Made by a program: the position numbers and the translations under genes. A stretch of DNA of 53,444 nt from Bacteroidaceae bacterium (GTDB taxonomy: Bacteria > Bacteroidota > Bacteroidia > Bacteroidales > Bacteroidaceae): positions 1 to 53,444 of the forward strand of contig JAGBGU010000080.1 in NCBI GenBank assembly GCA_017935785.1. Direction: 5' to 3'. Below are positions 15,867 through 24,539 of the stretch, in pieces. The notes under the pieces are model-generated. The model was given only the letters and a program-made list of their open reading frames with translations, searched no databases and was not told the DNA's origin. Numbering within the stretch: the first letter of the stretch is position 1; the number at the start of each line of letters is the position of its first letter.

Positions 15867-18800
15867 TTATTTATTGTTCAGCACCACTATTTTTTGTGTT
15901 TTGGACACTTCCTTGGCCGAGCCGCACTGCAGCGTACAGCGGTAAAGATAGATGCCGGAGCCAAGGCGTCCGCCCTGGGACGTGGTGAGGTTCCATGGCA
16001 CGGCATAGAGTCCGGTGGGGGTACTGGTTGTGGCGGTATGGCTCCACAGCTTGCGTCCGGAGAAGTCGAACACCTCCAGAAGGAAGGTACAGTCGGCTCC
16101 GGGACGGTCGTACGACACCAGGAAGGTGGTACTTTCCACAGCCGGAACGGGAGAGGCCGAAAGCTGCATGAGCTGGGGTTTCAGACGGGAGTTCACCACA
16201 AAGTTGAGCGTGGTTGTGCGGGTATTGTTCAGCACGTCCCATGCGCGGAAGGTAAGGCTGTGCGGACCGTCTTCAAGCGCAGGAAGCGTAAAGGCCACCG
16301 TGCCGCTTGTGGGGTCGCCAAACTCGCCCTGGTAGAAGGCATTCAGATTGTAAGTGTACTCGGCACGTCCGTCCACACAAAGGCTCAGGTCGTGGCCTAT
16401 TCCGTTTCCGCTCACGTTAATTCCGCTTTCGTCCTGAAGGTGGGCCATAAAGTGGGGCTGCGAGGGAACGGCATCGCCTTCCTGGAAATCCTCATCGCCC
16501 AGGAATGCCATGATTTCGGGGCCTATGGTGTCCGTCAACGCCTCTTCGGCCGCAGACAGCACAAAGGAGTCGTTATATCCGTTGGCCTCGGCCGTCTTGT
16601 CATCGGAAATGGCATAGAACAGCATGCGGCCGTTGTTGTCGTCGTAATGGATGTCTACGGGTATGGTGAAGGAAATGCTGAAACGTCCCTGGCGCACGCT
16701 GTCCTTTACGCTGAACAGAAGGCTGTTCTGCTCCGTAAAGGTGTACGCCTCCGTTGAGCCGGCATTGTTATTGCACACCACACTGACGGGAGAATCGTAC
16801 ACACGGCAGGAGACAACGCCATGGAACGAGCTGAACAACCGGCTGCCGGCATCGTCTATGTGGCCCGATACGCTTACCCGAGAACCGGCCCGGAGAACGG
16901 CATCGGCCTTGCTGACGGGCTGTCCGTTGATGGAATCTACCACCACTCTCTGCAACGGCGCGCCAATGACCAGTGCGGGGTCGCCAAGAAGGGCATACTG
17001 GAGCTTGTTCTCCTTAAGACTGGATTCGCCGGCCGTGATAATGGCGTTCTTGGCCAGGCGGATGGCATCGCCGACGGTATTGCGGCGGCCCTTGCTGTCC
17101 GTGCCTAAGAGATACTTCATGAAATGGAGGTTCATGGCCCGGTTCTGTATGGCATAGACCGTGCGCGTGGTGCCGTAGAAGGCCAGCGCGCCTCCGTCGG
17201 GGTTGAGCACGGCCGTCTCGCCAATGTTGGGCGCACTGCCGTCGAAGGGCATCACGTCGCAGGCTGCTGTAACCCACAGCGGATGCGCGGTTCCCTTGGT
17301 GGCGGCAAAGTCTTCCAGTTCAAGCACATATTCGTGCGAGAGGGAGCTGGCGTTGGCATGGCCGGTATAGTTCATCACCAGTGCGCCCTCGTCCATCTGT
17401 TTCTTCAGCAGGGTCTCCACCTCGGGATAGGTGTTGCTCTTGGCGGTGCTTACGCGGGTATAGGCATCCCACATGACCTTGCGTACCTCCATTTGGGGAT
17501 TGTAGCGTTCTATCTGGTCGCATACGTCATCGGCATACTTCATGTGTTCGTTCTCGTCTCCGTCGTCACCCATCATGCACACCACGTTCTTCCATGCTCC
17601 GGCATGGCGGTTCTCCATGTAGGCAATACACTTGTCCACCATTATGCGGGCCTCGGCATCGGTAGTTACCGGAAAGCGTCCTATGCCCAGGTCGCTCTTG
17701 TCGTTGAGCAGGTTCTTTCCTTCTCCGTCGTCCAGAAGGCCGAAATAGTCCTCCATGATATAGCTTCGCGTATCGGTCAGGCTGTTTTCGCTCTCGAAAC
17801 AAAGCAGATAGTCCTTGGGCGAGGATGTGCGCCAGGCCGGACTGAGCATGCGGTTGTCCCACGCACAATCGCCCATCAGTATAAGGTAGCGCGGCGCCTG
17901 GTCCTTGCTGACGGCACGCTCGTAAAGCATCTTCATGAAACGGCGGTAGGCTGTGGCATCGGGGGTTCCGCTTGAGAACTCGTTATACACCTGGTCGGCG
18001 CGCACCACGGCTGTGCGGAGCCCGTTGTGGGCGGCGTGTGCATCGGCAAGGCGCTGTGCCTGGGCTGTGAGCTTGCCGCTCTCCGGCACAATGATAACCA
18101 TGTCCAGACTGTCCATGGCATGGAGATTCTGATTATCAACGGTGCCCACCACCACCGGCTGGGGATAGGAGGCATAGGAAGGATTGAAGCAGACGTAGCG
18201 CTGTGCGGGATTGTCCACCACTGCCGTGAGATAGCCGTCCTGACTGGTGGTCTTTATCAGCTGGGCCGGACTTTCCGGTGTGCCGATGCGCATGACCAGC
18301 GCACCCTCGGGCGCCTTTATTCTGAAAGCGGAAATGCCGGAACCGTTTTGCGAGAAGGCCAGACTGGACTGGGGAACAGACAGTTCACGCGTGTAGTGGA
18401 AACTCAGATAGTCCAGCCGTGCATCGTTGCCCGCCGTACTGGACAGGCGTACCGTCCAGTCGCTTCCGCTGCTGTTCCGGCTCACGTCAAAGGTGCGCGT
18501 TACAGCCGTGGCATAAGTGTATTTGCCAATGGCGCCAAGCGTTACTTCGGGCATAGAGGCTCCGTTTACCGCTGTCTGCAATGTGGTGCGCGTCTCCGCG
18601 CCTGCGGTAAACGCTACGGTCAGGCGTTCGTCGCCCAGAGAATTTTCGGTAACAAACTTATAGGTGCGCGACCCTCCGCCTGAGAAATTCTGTGCGTCGT
18701 ACAGGTTGCGGCCTACCGAGAACCAGGCAAAGTCGTCCTTTTCATAAAGAAGATGGTCTGTAAAGGAGGTATAGGTGTTCCTTACGCTCCCCTTCGGAGT

Positions 18801-19577
18801 CTCTGCTGTCGTCAGTTCAGAGGGTGAGTCCGCCTCGGTAAGGAAATAGCAGGCCTGGTTGGCATAAGGGTTGAATATGCGTTCGTCTCCCTGCCAGTAC
18901 ATCAGTCCGTTTGCCCAGAAAAGCCAGTTGTCATTTGCGGCATTGTAATAGAGCGGAACTTCCTGAAGGTCGTCGTAGACAGAAGAAAGCGTTTCGTCAA
19001 TGCGATGTCCTCCGTAGCCGTAAAGACGCACATTCTCGGGTTTTGAAAAGCCCATCCTGCGCAGGGCCTGACGCGTAAGCTGGTAGATTCCGTCCGACGT
19101 AAGCGCTATCTTCACCCACTTTCCGGCGGAAAGTACGGAGTTTTCCGCATAGCGCGCAGCGGCGGCCCTTGCCATCTTTCTGGCGTTCGGCCTGGCACTG
19201 GGGATAATACTTATGCGGGCACTCAGCAGCTTGTAGAACCGTTCGTCACGGCAGACCACAGGCACAAATGAAATATCCAGCATGCCCTCGCCCCTTTGCA
19301 TGCCGACATGGGTTTCCACCACAACCGAATCCGCCAGGCTGCCGGCATAACGCCTTGCCACGGCCGCCTCTTCCTTTGTAAGTTCGGCATACTGGGGATA
19401 TTCAATCCTGACCGTATAGTCAAACATACGGCAGTCCGTCTCCAGAGGAACCACCTCGGTATAGACCGGAAGGACGGAATCGATGCGGAGAACGCTCCAA
19501 TCCAGCGTGGTGAATTCTTGTGCGCGCAGGCACAGACCGTGCAACGCACAAAGCAAAAGAATCACATATCTTCTCAT
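15867..19577 (-). CDS. porU: Type IX secretion C25-family sortase PorU
   Basis: This 1236-aa surface cysteine protease removes C-terminal signals from T9SS cargo and attaches the cargo to the cell surface. It has a short signal peptide (ending near LCLRAQ), a beta-rich N-terminal half, then the gingipain-like C25 domain. The predicted catalytic pair is His740 in NYTGHANASSLSHEY and Cys773 in PLWVTAACDVMPFDG. The C-terminus (GSGIYLYRCTLQCG ... SKTQKIVVLNNK) looks like a T9SS C-terminal domain, which PorU is known to retain. It is upstream of porV with a 23-bp gap. No other protein in the window has an obvious T9SS signal domain. Confidence 0.95.
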   Translation of the reverse strand: MRRYVILLLCALHGLCLRAQEFTTLDWSVLRIDSVLPVYTEVVPLETDCRMFDYTVRIEYPQYAELTKEEAAVARRYAGSLADSVVVETHVGMQRGEGMLDISFVPVVCRDERFYKLLSARISIIPSARPNARKMARAAAARYAENSVLSAGKWVKIALTSDGIYQLTRQALRRMGFSKPENVRLYGYGGHRIDETLSSVYDDLQEVPLYYNAANDNWLFWANGLMYWQGDERIFNPYANQACYFLTEADSPSELTTAETPKGSVRNTYTSFTDHLLYEKDDFAWFSVGRNLYDAQNFSGGGSRTYKFVTENSLGDERLTVAFTAGAETRTTLQTAVNGASMPEVTLGAIGKYTYATAVTRTFDVSRNSSGSDWTVRLSSTAGNDARLDYLSFHYTRELSVPQSSLAFSQNGSGISAFRIKAPEGALVMRIGTPESPAQLIKTTSQDGYLTAVVDNPAQRYVCFNPSYASYPQPVVVGTVDNQNLHAMDSLDMVIIVPESGKLTAQAQRLADAHAAHNGLRTAVVRADQVYNEFSSGTPDATAYRRFMKMLYERAVSKDQAPRYLILMGDCAWDNRMLSPAWRTSSPKDYLLCFESENSLTDTRSYIMEDYFGLLDDGEGKNLLNDKSDLGIGRFPVTTDAEARIMVDKCIAYMENRHAGAWKNVVCMMGDDGDENEHMKYADDVCDQIERYNPQMEVRKVMWDAYTRVSTAKSNTYPEVETLLKKQMDEGALVMNYTGHANASSLSHEYVLELEDFAATKGTAHPLWVTAACDVMPFDGSAPNIGETAVLNPDGGALAFYGTTRTVYAIQNRAMNLHFMKYLLGTDSKGRRNTVGDAIRLAKNAIITAGESSLKENKLQYALLGDPALVIGAPLQRVVVDSINGQPVSKADAVLRAGSRVSVSGHIDDAGSRLFSSFHGVVSCRVYDSPVSVVCNNNAGSTEAYTFTEQNSLLFSVKDSVRQGRFSISFTIPVDIHYDDNNGRMLFYAISDDKTAEANGYNDSFVLSAAEEALTDTIGPEIMAFLGDEDFQEGDAVPSQPHFMAHLQDESGINVSGNGIGHDLSLCVDGRAEYTYNLNAFYQGEFGDPTSGTVAFTLPALEDGPHSLTFRAWDVLNNTRTTTLNFVVNSRLKPQLMQLSASPVPAVESTTFLVSYDRPGADCTFLLEVFDFSGRKLWSHTATTSTPTGLYAVPWNLTTSQGGRLGSGIYLYRCTLQCGSAKEVSKTQKIVVLNNK

Positions 19578-19672
19578 CTGATAGTCATTATTATTATCTC
19601 AGTATCGCCGGCCCCGCTTCAAGGCGGATGGCTGTAGCCAGACGGCCGTTGCTTTATCTCTCTAACACTTAA

Positions 19673-20290
19673 TTACTTTACGTTGAACTCAAGGAGTTTC
19701 TCCCCCTCAAGATAGCCTTCCAAATGGTCGTCCAGATGCACGGCCCCCACTCCCGCCGGCGTGCCGGTAAAGATCAGGTCGCCGGTTTTCAGCGTAAAGA
19801 ACCGGCTGATGTAGCTTACCAGCTTGTCCACACGATGAAGCATGTCGGCCGTATGTCCCTGCTGCACCACATTGCCGTTTATGGCCAGATGGAAATGCAG
19901 GTCCTGAATGTCGGCGAAACGGCTTACCGGGACAAAGCTGCCCACCACGGCCGAACCGTCGAACCCCTTGCACAAATCCCACGGCAGCCCCTTGGCGCAG
20001 AGCTGTTTCTGAAGGTCGCGGGCGGTAAAGTCTATACCCACGGTCACCTCGTTGTAATAGCGGTGGGCAAACCTTTCCGAGATGCTTCGGCCCAGATGGC
20101 TTATGCGCACAACCAGTTCCGTCTCGTACTCACACTGATTGGTGTAAGAGGGGATGAAAAACGGTTTTCCGCCACTCAGGAGAGCCGAGTCCGCCTTGGT
20201 AAACACAACCGGCTCCTCAGTATATAATAACGTATTATGCAGCTCTTTATTGTGTGCCGCATAATTCATGCCTATTCCAAATATCTTCAT
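19673..20290 (-). CDS. Fumarylacetoacetate hydrolase family protein
   Basis: This 205-aa cytoplasmic protein has the FAH fold, a metal-dependent family that hydrolyses or decarboxylates acylpyruvates and related 2-oxo acids. It starts MKIFGIGMNYAAHNKE. The metal-site region contains the Glu residues of CEYETELVVRI, followed by GIDFTARDLQ and the C-terminal FTGTPAGVG. This small single-domain version resembles FAHD1-like acylpyruvases or oxaloacetate decarboxylases; the substrate cannot be fixed. It lies 18 bp downstream of the thioesterase gene, so the two form a small operon. PorU follows at 95 bp. Confidence 0.88.
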   Translation of the reverse strand: MKIFGIGMNYAAHNKELHNTLLYTEEPVVFTKADSALLSGGKPFFIPSYTNQCEYETELVVRISHLGRSISERFAHRYYNEVTVGIDFTARDLQKQLCAKGLPWDLCKGFDGSAVVGSFVPVSRFADIQDLHFHLAINGNVVQQGHTADMLHRVDKLVSYISRFFTLKTGDLIFTGTPAGVGAVHLDDHLEGYLEGEKLLEFNVK

Positions 20291-20308
20291 AAATGCAAAA
20301 TGTCTTTG

Positions 20309-20707
20309 TCAGTAACCATTTCCGGCCTGCGGCTTGTGCTTGCGGTAGCCCGAAGCGGTCAGAACCGCCACAATCTCATCCCTTTCATCCGTAATCCGCA
20401 CTTCGTAGAAGGGGACTCTGTGATGATCCGCCATTCTGCGGGCCTCGGCATATACATAGCCGTCGCTTACCGCACGGAGAAAAGTTATATTGGAGGCCAA
20501 TGACACGGTGGTCTCGGTCTGCGTATTCGAAGCCGCCGCAAAGGCCAGATCGGCAAGGGTGAACAGCGCACCGCCCTGGCATACGCCCACGGCATTCAGA
20601 TGTTCCGGCCCCACGAGCATACGCGCCGTGGCATACCCCTCGCCTATCTCCATTATCTCCACGCCTGCCTTCATGGCAAAACGGTCGTTCTCAAAAAATG
20701 CTTTCAT
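20309..20707 (-). CDS. PaaI-type hotdog thioesterase
   Basis: This 132-aa protein of the hotdog fold should hydrolyse acyl- or aryl-CoA thioesters. The active-site helix region reads LNAVGVCQGGALFTLADLAF. In classic PaaI proteins this is HGG preceded by Gly; here CQGG replaces it, a variant I recall in other Bacteroidales members. The conserved Asp of the helix (LADLAF) is retained. A TAAATTTG -7 box lies at 20747-20754, giving a short leader. It is the first gene of a two-gene unit with the FAH-family gene. The physiological substrate is unknown. Confidence 0.88.
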   Translation of the reverse strand: MKAFFENDRFAMKAGVEIMEIGEGYATARMLVGPEHLNAVGVCQGGALFTLADLAFAAASNTQTETTVSLASNITFLRAVSDGYVYAEARRMADHHRVPFYEVRITDERDEIVAVLTASGYRKHKPQAGNGY

Positions 20708-20746
20708 CGTAAACCTTCTTACGCACTGTTATATGCTTTTGAATTA

Positions 20747-20754
20747 CAAATTTA
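20747..20754 (-). promoter_or_regulatory. Promoter -7 element of the thioesterase/FAH unit
   Basis: The minus strand reads TAAATTTG, matching TAnnTTTG, 40 bp before the thioesterase start. No clear -33 box was found. Confidence 0.5.
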
Positions 20755-20871
20755 GCAAAAAGTTTTCATCCGATGAAGAAAAAGGCGCACGAATGTTCTT
20801 TTGGTCCGGCCGTCAAACGCCCGCTCCCTCTACTGTCTATCAGCTGGTTTTCTTTATTAAGGGTATGACAG

Positions 20872-20922
20872 AAAAAAATTGGGCAGGAGACAAACGCAGT
20901 CAGAAATGTTTGTCTCCCGCCC
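20872..20922 (-). terminator. Terminator of the DUF6261-like gene
   Basis: 20881-20895 and 20908-20922 form a 15-bp stem with one mismatch (GGGC and GGAGACAAAC blocks pair). On the minus strand the stem is followed by AATTTTTTT. It is located 50 bp past the DUF6261-like stop codon. Confidence 0.85.
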
Positions 20923-20972
20923 CATTATGTCAGGCCATCTGCGGGCAAGAGGGCCAGAAACCGGCAAAACGC

Positions 20973-21842
20973 TTATCCGGCCAGTCCGCCATCGTCTTCA
21001 TCCTCACCGCTGTCAGGCTCGGGATCGGGAGTGGGATCGGGATCGGGAGTGGGATCAGGAGTTGGCTCGGGAGTGGGCTCGGTATCCGTGCCGTCCCCGG
21101 GAACGGCGGAGGTACCGCCGCCGGAAGAAGACCCTGCAGTGCTCTGGTTCAGGCAGTCCTGCTTATACTCCTTAATCAGGGCGTTCATGTAATCGATGTA
21201 GGCCGCATAAGAGGCGTCGCCCTCCACCAGCGCCAGCGCGTTTACCATCTCCACCATGCTGCGGTATGCCGCATCCGTCTGCAAACGGGCATCAGCCAGT
21301 GCGCCGGTTGTCATCTGCGAACGCTCCTCGGTTCGGGTGGAAGTGGCCTCAATAAGCTGGTCGTTGGCCTGTTTTAGCTTCGCCACATAGTCCGTCAGAT
21401 GCAGTGTCTGCACATAGGCGGCATACTTACTGCCCTGCAGGTCGGCCGTGAAATTAAGCAGCAGTCCCGACTCCCGCTGCCGGTTGTCGCGCGGGTCGAT
21501 ACCATAGTCAATAATGTGCTGGTTCAGATACTTGTAAGCTTCCTGCTCAGGCTCATTGGGATACATCCTGTACGCTCCCACAATGGAACGGTAGCCACGG
21601 AACAGGCTATCGCGCAACTCATCAAGAGCCGCAATCTGGTCAGACGTAAAAAGCTTCTGCGAGAGTTGGAGGCACTTGTCCTCGTGCTGAATCTTCGCTC
21701 CCAAATCATTCACCAGCGCTGCTAAAGCGGGCTTCTGCATGAGGTTCTCATCGGCAACTGCCTTGTTGTACGCATCAGAAATGAACATGAAATGCGACCC
21801 TTTGTCAAGTTGTTCTGGGGTAATTTGACTAATCTTTTTCAT
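20973..21842 (-). CDS. DUF6261-like protein with acidic Pro/Thr-rich tail
   Basis: This 289-aa protein has no signal peptide. The first about 225 residues are almost entirely helical (for example LFTSDQIAALDELRDSLFRG) and resemble Bacteroidales proteins of the DUF6261 family. That assignment is from memory and moderately secure. The last about 60 residues form a low-complexity tail: Ser/Gly-rich, then alternating Pro, Thr, Glu and Asp, ending EDEDDGGLAG. The tail is encoded by short DNA repeats at about 21015-21080. It is monocistronic, with its own promoter (21908-21915) and terminator. The palindromic tandem array at 22021-22342 lies directly upstream. Function is unknown. Confidence 0.7.
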   Translation of the reverse strand: MKKISQITPEQLDKGSHFMFISDAYNKAVADENLMQKPALAALVNDLGAKIQHEDKCLQLSQKLFTSDQIAALDELRDSLFRGYRSIVGAYRMYPNEPEQEAYKYLNQHIIDYGIDPRDNRQRESGLLLNFTADLQGSKYAAYVQTLHLTDYVAKLKQANDQLIEATSTRTEERSQMTTGALADARLQTDAAYRSMVEMVNALALVEGDASYAAYIDYMNALIKEYKQDCLNQSTAGSSSGGGTSAVPGDGTDTEPTPEPTPDPTPDPDPTPDPEPDSGEDEDDGGLAG

Positions 21843-21907
21843 AAGCTACTTTAATTTTTTAGGTTTGTATTCTTCTTCGTCGCTCACACACTGAACGAAC
21901 TCGATTG

Positions 21908-21915
21908 CAAATATA
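21908..21915 (-). promoter_or_regulatory. Promoter -7 element of the DUF6261-like gene
   Basis: The minus strand reads TATATTTG, matching TAnnTTTG, 66 bp before the start codon. The tandem palindrome array begins about 105 bp further upstream. Confidence 0.55.
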
Positions 21916-22020
21916 ACATAAATAATGTAGAAAGTAAACCACACTGGGAATTTTTTAGCAATGAAAGCCGTTTTTTGTGTAAAATGCCAAAGCGGTATGC
22001 AAAAATAAGCCTTCAAAAGC

Positions 22021-22342
22021 CTCCATGCAGCTTGCATGGAGTTACTAATGGCATTTTTTTTCTTCATGCAGCTTGCATGGAGCTACTTATGGCATTTTTT
22101 TCCTCATGCAGCTTGCATGGAGCTACTTATGGCATTTTTTTCCTCATGCAGCTTGCATGGAGCTACTTATGGCATTTTTTTTCTTCATGCAGCTTGCATG
22201 GAGCTACTTATGGCATTTTTTTCTTCATGCAGCTTGCATGGAGCTACTTATGGCATTTTTTTCTTCATGCAGCTTGCATGGAGCTACTTATGGCATTTTT
22301 TTTCCTCATGCAGCTTGCATGGAGCTACTTATGGCATTTTTA
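22021..22342. repeat. Tandem array of eight 40/41-bp palindrome-bearing units
   Basis: Units begin at 22024, 22065, 22105, 22145, 22186, 22226, 22266 and 22307, so the period alternates between 40 and 41. Each unit has three parts: the hairpin CATGCA-GCT-TGCATG, a near-invariant 16-nt spacer (GAGCTACTTATGGCAT), and a T tract followed by CTTC or CCTC. In the first unit the hairpin arms lengthen to 9 bp (CTCCATGCA/TGCATGGAG) and the spacer differs slightly (GTTACTAATGGC). Length variation is in the T tract, which suggests slippage. The array lies between the tsf terminator and the DUF6261-like promoter. It is not a CRISPR array because there are no unique spacers. Confidence 0.93.
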
Positions 22343-22495
22343 GCGTGAAACATACGTGTTTCAGCGTTCTGCCGGCTCATAAAAAGGCAGAAATGTGGCG
22401 CAAAAATGTATGAAAATGTACAAAATCCTCAGCTTTGCAAGAATACTTGAGGTCGCTTTTAAATCGTTGTCAGCCAATTCTCCGGATAACGTACT

Positions 22496-22530
22496 AAAAA
22501 AAAGATGCAGCCCCGCAATGGTGCTGCATC
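22496..22530 (-). terminator. Terminator of the rpsB-tsf operon
   Basis: GATGCAGC (22504-22511) pairs with GCTGCATC (22523-22530) around an 11-nt loop. On the minus strand it is followed by eight T residues (22496-22503 complement). It lies 40 bp after the tsf stop. Confidence 0.9.
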
Positions 22531-22569
22531 CCCGGTTGTTATGAAATACAATCTGTTTTTGCAAACAGA

Positions 22570-23562
22570 TTATTCTGAACGCAAAGTAAAGCGCTTGAAG
22601 TCGGTAATGGTCAGTTCCTTGTCGATTGACTGCAGGTAAGAAGCCACGGTCAGGTTCTTGTCCCAGATGTACTCCTGGCTCAACAGACAGCTTTCCTTGA
22701 GGAACTTGTTCAGACGGCCCATAGCGATGTTCTTGATCATCTGCTCGTTCAGGTTGGCAGCCTTCTCTGCAGAAACGGTAGCGATGATTTCCTTAACCTT
22801 TGCTACGTCCTCTGCTGTAATCCAGCCCTTGCCCTGGTTGCTCTCCATGTGGTCCTCAGAATCGAAGTGAGCGGGGTTGTATCCGGCCTTCTTGATAGCG
22901 GCCTCTACAGCCTTCTGAACCTGTTCTGCCTTGGTCTTCTCAATGGCAACAGCCACTTCGTTGTCCTTTACAGACTGGGGAACTCCGCTTTCGTCGATAG
23001 CCACGGGGGCGGCACTTGCAATCTGCATGGCGATGTTCTTGCCAACGGTTGCGTCCTCAACGCTCTTGCTCAGTGCGAGCATAGTGCACAGAGAGTTGCG
23101 GTTCATGTGGTTATAGGTGGCGATGTTCTCGCCCTCGATAACGCAGTATCCGTCCAGCTCCATCTTCTCACCGGTGATACCGCTGCGCTCTGTAACGGCA
23201 TCCTGTACATTTCCGCTGCCCATGGGAAGAGCCTTCACCTCGTCAAGAGTCTTGCACTTGTTGGCAACAGCAGCATCAAGGATTTCCTGGGTCAAAGCCA
23301 CGAAGTCTGCATTGTTGGCAACGAAGTCGGTCTCGCACTTCAGGGCAATGATTGCGCCGAAGCCGTTCTCGGCCTTAACGAGCACACAGCCTTCAGAAGC
23401 CTCACGGTCGCTGCGCTTTGCAGCAACAGCCTGACCCTTCTTGCGCAGGTATGCAACTGCACCGTCCATATCCTCGCTCTCCGCCAGGGCCTTCTTGCAG
23501 TCTGCAAGTCCGGCACCGGTCATTTCGCGGAGCTTCTTTATATCATTCATTGTAACTTCCAT
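22570..23562 (-). CDS. tsf: Translation elongation factor Ts
   Basis: This 330-aa guanine-nucleotide exchange factor recycles EF-Tu. The N-terminal UBA-like domain carries IKKLREMTGAGLADCKKAL, and the family core TDFVANNADFVAL follows. Two dimerisation/core repeats come next, as in the longer Bacteroidetes EF-Ts. The start MEVTMNDIK was chosen because relatives carry a similar short lead before the UBA domain; an internal Met four codons later is possible. It follows rpsB by 39 bp, the usual rpsB-tsf pair, and ends at a strong terminator. Confidence 0.97.
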   Translation of the reverse strand: MEVTMNDIKKLREMTGAGLADCKKALAESEDMDGAVAYLRKKGQAVAAKRSDREASEGCVLVKAENGFGAIIALKCETDFVANNADFVALTQEILDAAVANKCKTLDEVKALPMGSGNVQDAVTERSGITGEKMELDGYCVIEGENIATYNHMNRNSLCTMLALSKSVEDATVGKNIAMQIASAAPVAIDESGVPQSVKDNEVAVAIEKTKAEQVQKAVEAAIKKAGYNPAHFDSEDHMESNQGKGWITAEDVAKVKEIIATVSAEKAANLNEQMIKNIAMGRLNKFLKESCLLSQEYIWDKNLTVASYLQSIDKELTITDFKRFTLRSE

Positions 23563-23601
23563 AGTTCTTATCTGAATTATGAGTTTATAATTTTGTAAAT
23601 A

Positions 23602-24396
23602 TTACTCGGCAGCTTCTGCTACGGGTGCGGCCTCGCGAGCCTTACCACCGCGCTTTCCCTTCTTGGGCTGTTCGGCTTCGCCGGCAGCTTCCATGTCAAC
23701 ACGCTCAGCCTTACGCTCTTCCAGACCTTCTGCTACGGCACCGCAGCAAGCGTCAAGAATTACCTCGATGCTCTTGCTTGCGTCGTCGTTTGCGGGAATT
23801 ACGAAGTCGATGTTGTCGGGGTTAGAGTTGGTGTCCACAATTGCGAATACGGGGATACCCAGACGGTTAGCCTCGCGAACGGCAATGTGCTCCTTCATTA
23901 CGTCAACCACGAACAGAGCGGCGGGCAGACGGGTAAGGTCGGCGATAGAACCGAGGTTCTTCTCCAGCTTTGCACGCTGGCGGCTTACCTGCAGGATTTC
24001 GCGCTTGCTCAGGTTGCTGAAAGTACCGTCAGCCACGAGCTTGTCAATATTGGCCATTTTCTTCACAGCCTTACGGATTGTGGGGAAGTTGGTCAGCATA
24101 CCGCCGGGCCAACGCTCAATTACGTAGGGCATGTTTACAGATGTAGCCTTGTCGGCAACAATCTGCTTAGCTTGTTTTTTAGTTGCTACAAACAGAATCT
24201 TCTTTCCGCTCTTGGCAATCTGCTTCATGGCCTCGGCTGCCTCGTCTACCTTGGCAACAGTCTTGTGCAGGTCCAGGATGTGGATGCCATTACGCTCCAT
24301 GAAGATGTAGGGAGCCATTGCGGGATTCCATTTTCTCTTGAGGTGACCGAAGTGACATCCGGCCTCCAACAGTGTATCAAAATTTGTTCTTGACAT
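23602..24396 (-). CDS. rpsB: 30S ribosomal protein S2
   Basis: This 264-aa ribosomal protein binds the 30S head-body junction. It begins MSRTNFDTLLEAGCHFGHLK, the canonical S2 start, and contains WNPAMAPYIFMERNGIHILD, FVATKKQAK and RWPGGMLTNF. The C-terminal extension is lysine/alanine-rich (PKKGKRGGKAREAAPVAEAAE). The start at 24396 was preferred over an upstream in-frame ATG because the extra residues would be encoded by an A-rich leader with no family match. It probably has its own promoter at 24503-24510, separating it from rplM-rpsI. Confidence 0.97.
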   Translation of the reverse strand: MSRTNFDTLLEAGCHFGHLKRKWNPAMAPYIFMERNGIHILDLHKTVAKVDEAAEAMKQIAKSGKKILFVATKKQAKQIVADKATSVNMPYVIERWPGGMLTNFPTIRKAVKKMANIDKLVADGTFSNLSKREILQVSRQRAKLEKNLGSIADLTRLPAALFVVDVMKEHIAVREANRLGIPVFAIVDTNSNPDNIDFVIPANDDASKSIEVILDACCGAVAEGLEERKAERVDMEAAGEAEQPKKGKRGGKAREAAPVAEAAE

Positions 24397-24502
24397 TGTT
24401 TTTTTCTTTTTTTGTTTGTTTACTTTCCTTTTAATTCTATTTTCTTGATTTAGAACCAATCTGCGGGTAGTCCCGAAAGCTATGCCGCCATCAGGCGTCT
24501 CG

Positions 24503-24510
24503 CAAATTTA
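24503..24510 (-). promoter_or_regulatory. Promoter -7 element of rpsB-tsf
   Basis: The minus strand reads TAAATTTG (TAnnTTTG). It lies in the rpsI-rpsB gap and would give a leader of about 100 nt. The leader contains a small GCC/GGC hairpin near 24484-24500, possibly a site of S2 autoregulation. Confidence 0.5.
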
Positions 24511-24539
24511 GATACTAAACTAAGCCGCACATTTCCACA

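Noticed and set aside
21846..22067. 73-codon minus-strand gene upstream of the DUF6261-like gene
   Set aside because: It starts inside the tandem array and runs across the DUF6261-like promoter; no family character is visible.
22021..22342. CRISPR array
   Set aside because: The repeat and spacer are both constant from unit to unit; there are no unique spacers and no cas genes nearby.
21975..22413. Small proteins on the plus strand made of repeated MQLAWSYLWHF
   Set aside because: They are by-products of the 40/41-bp repeat, which has no stop in any plus frame; no promoter or family match was found.
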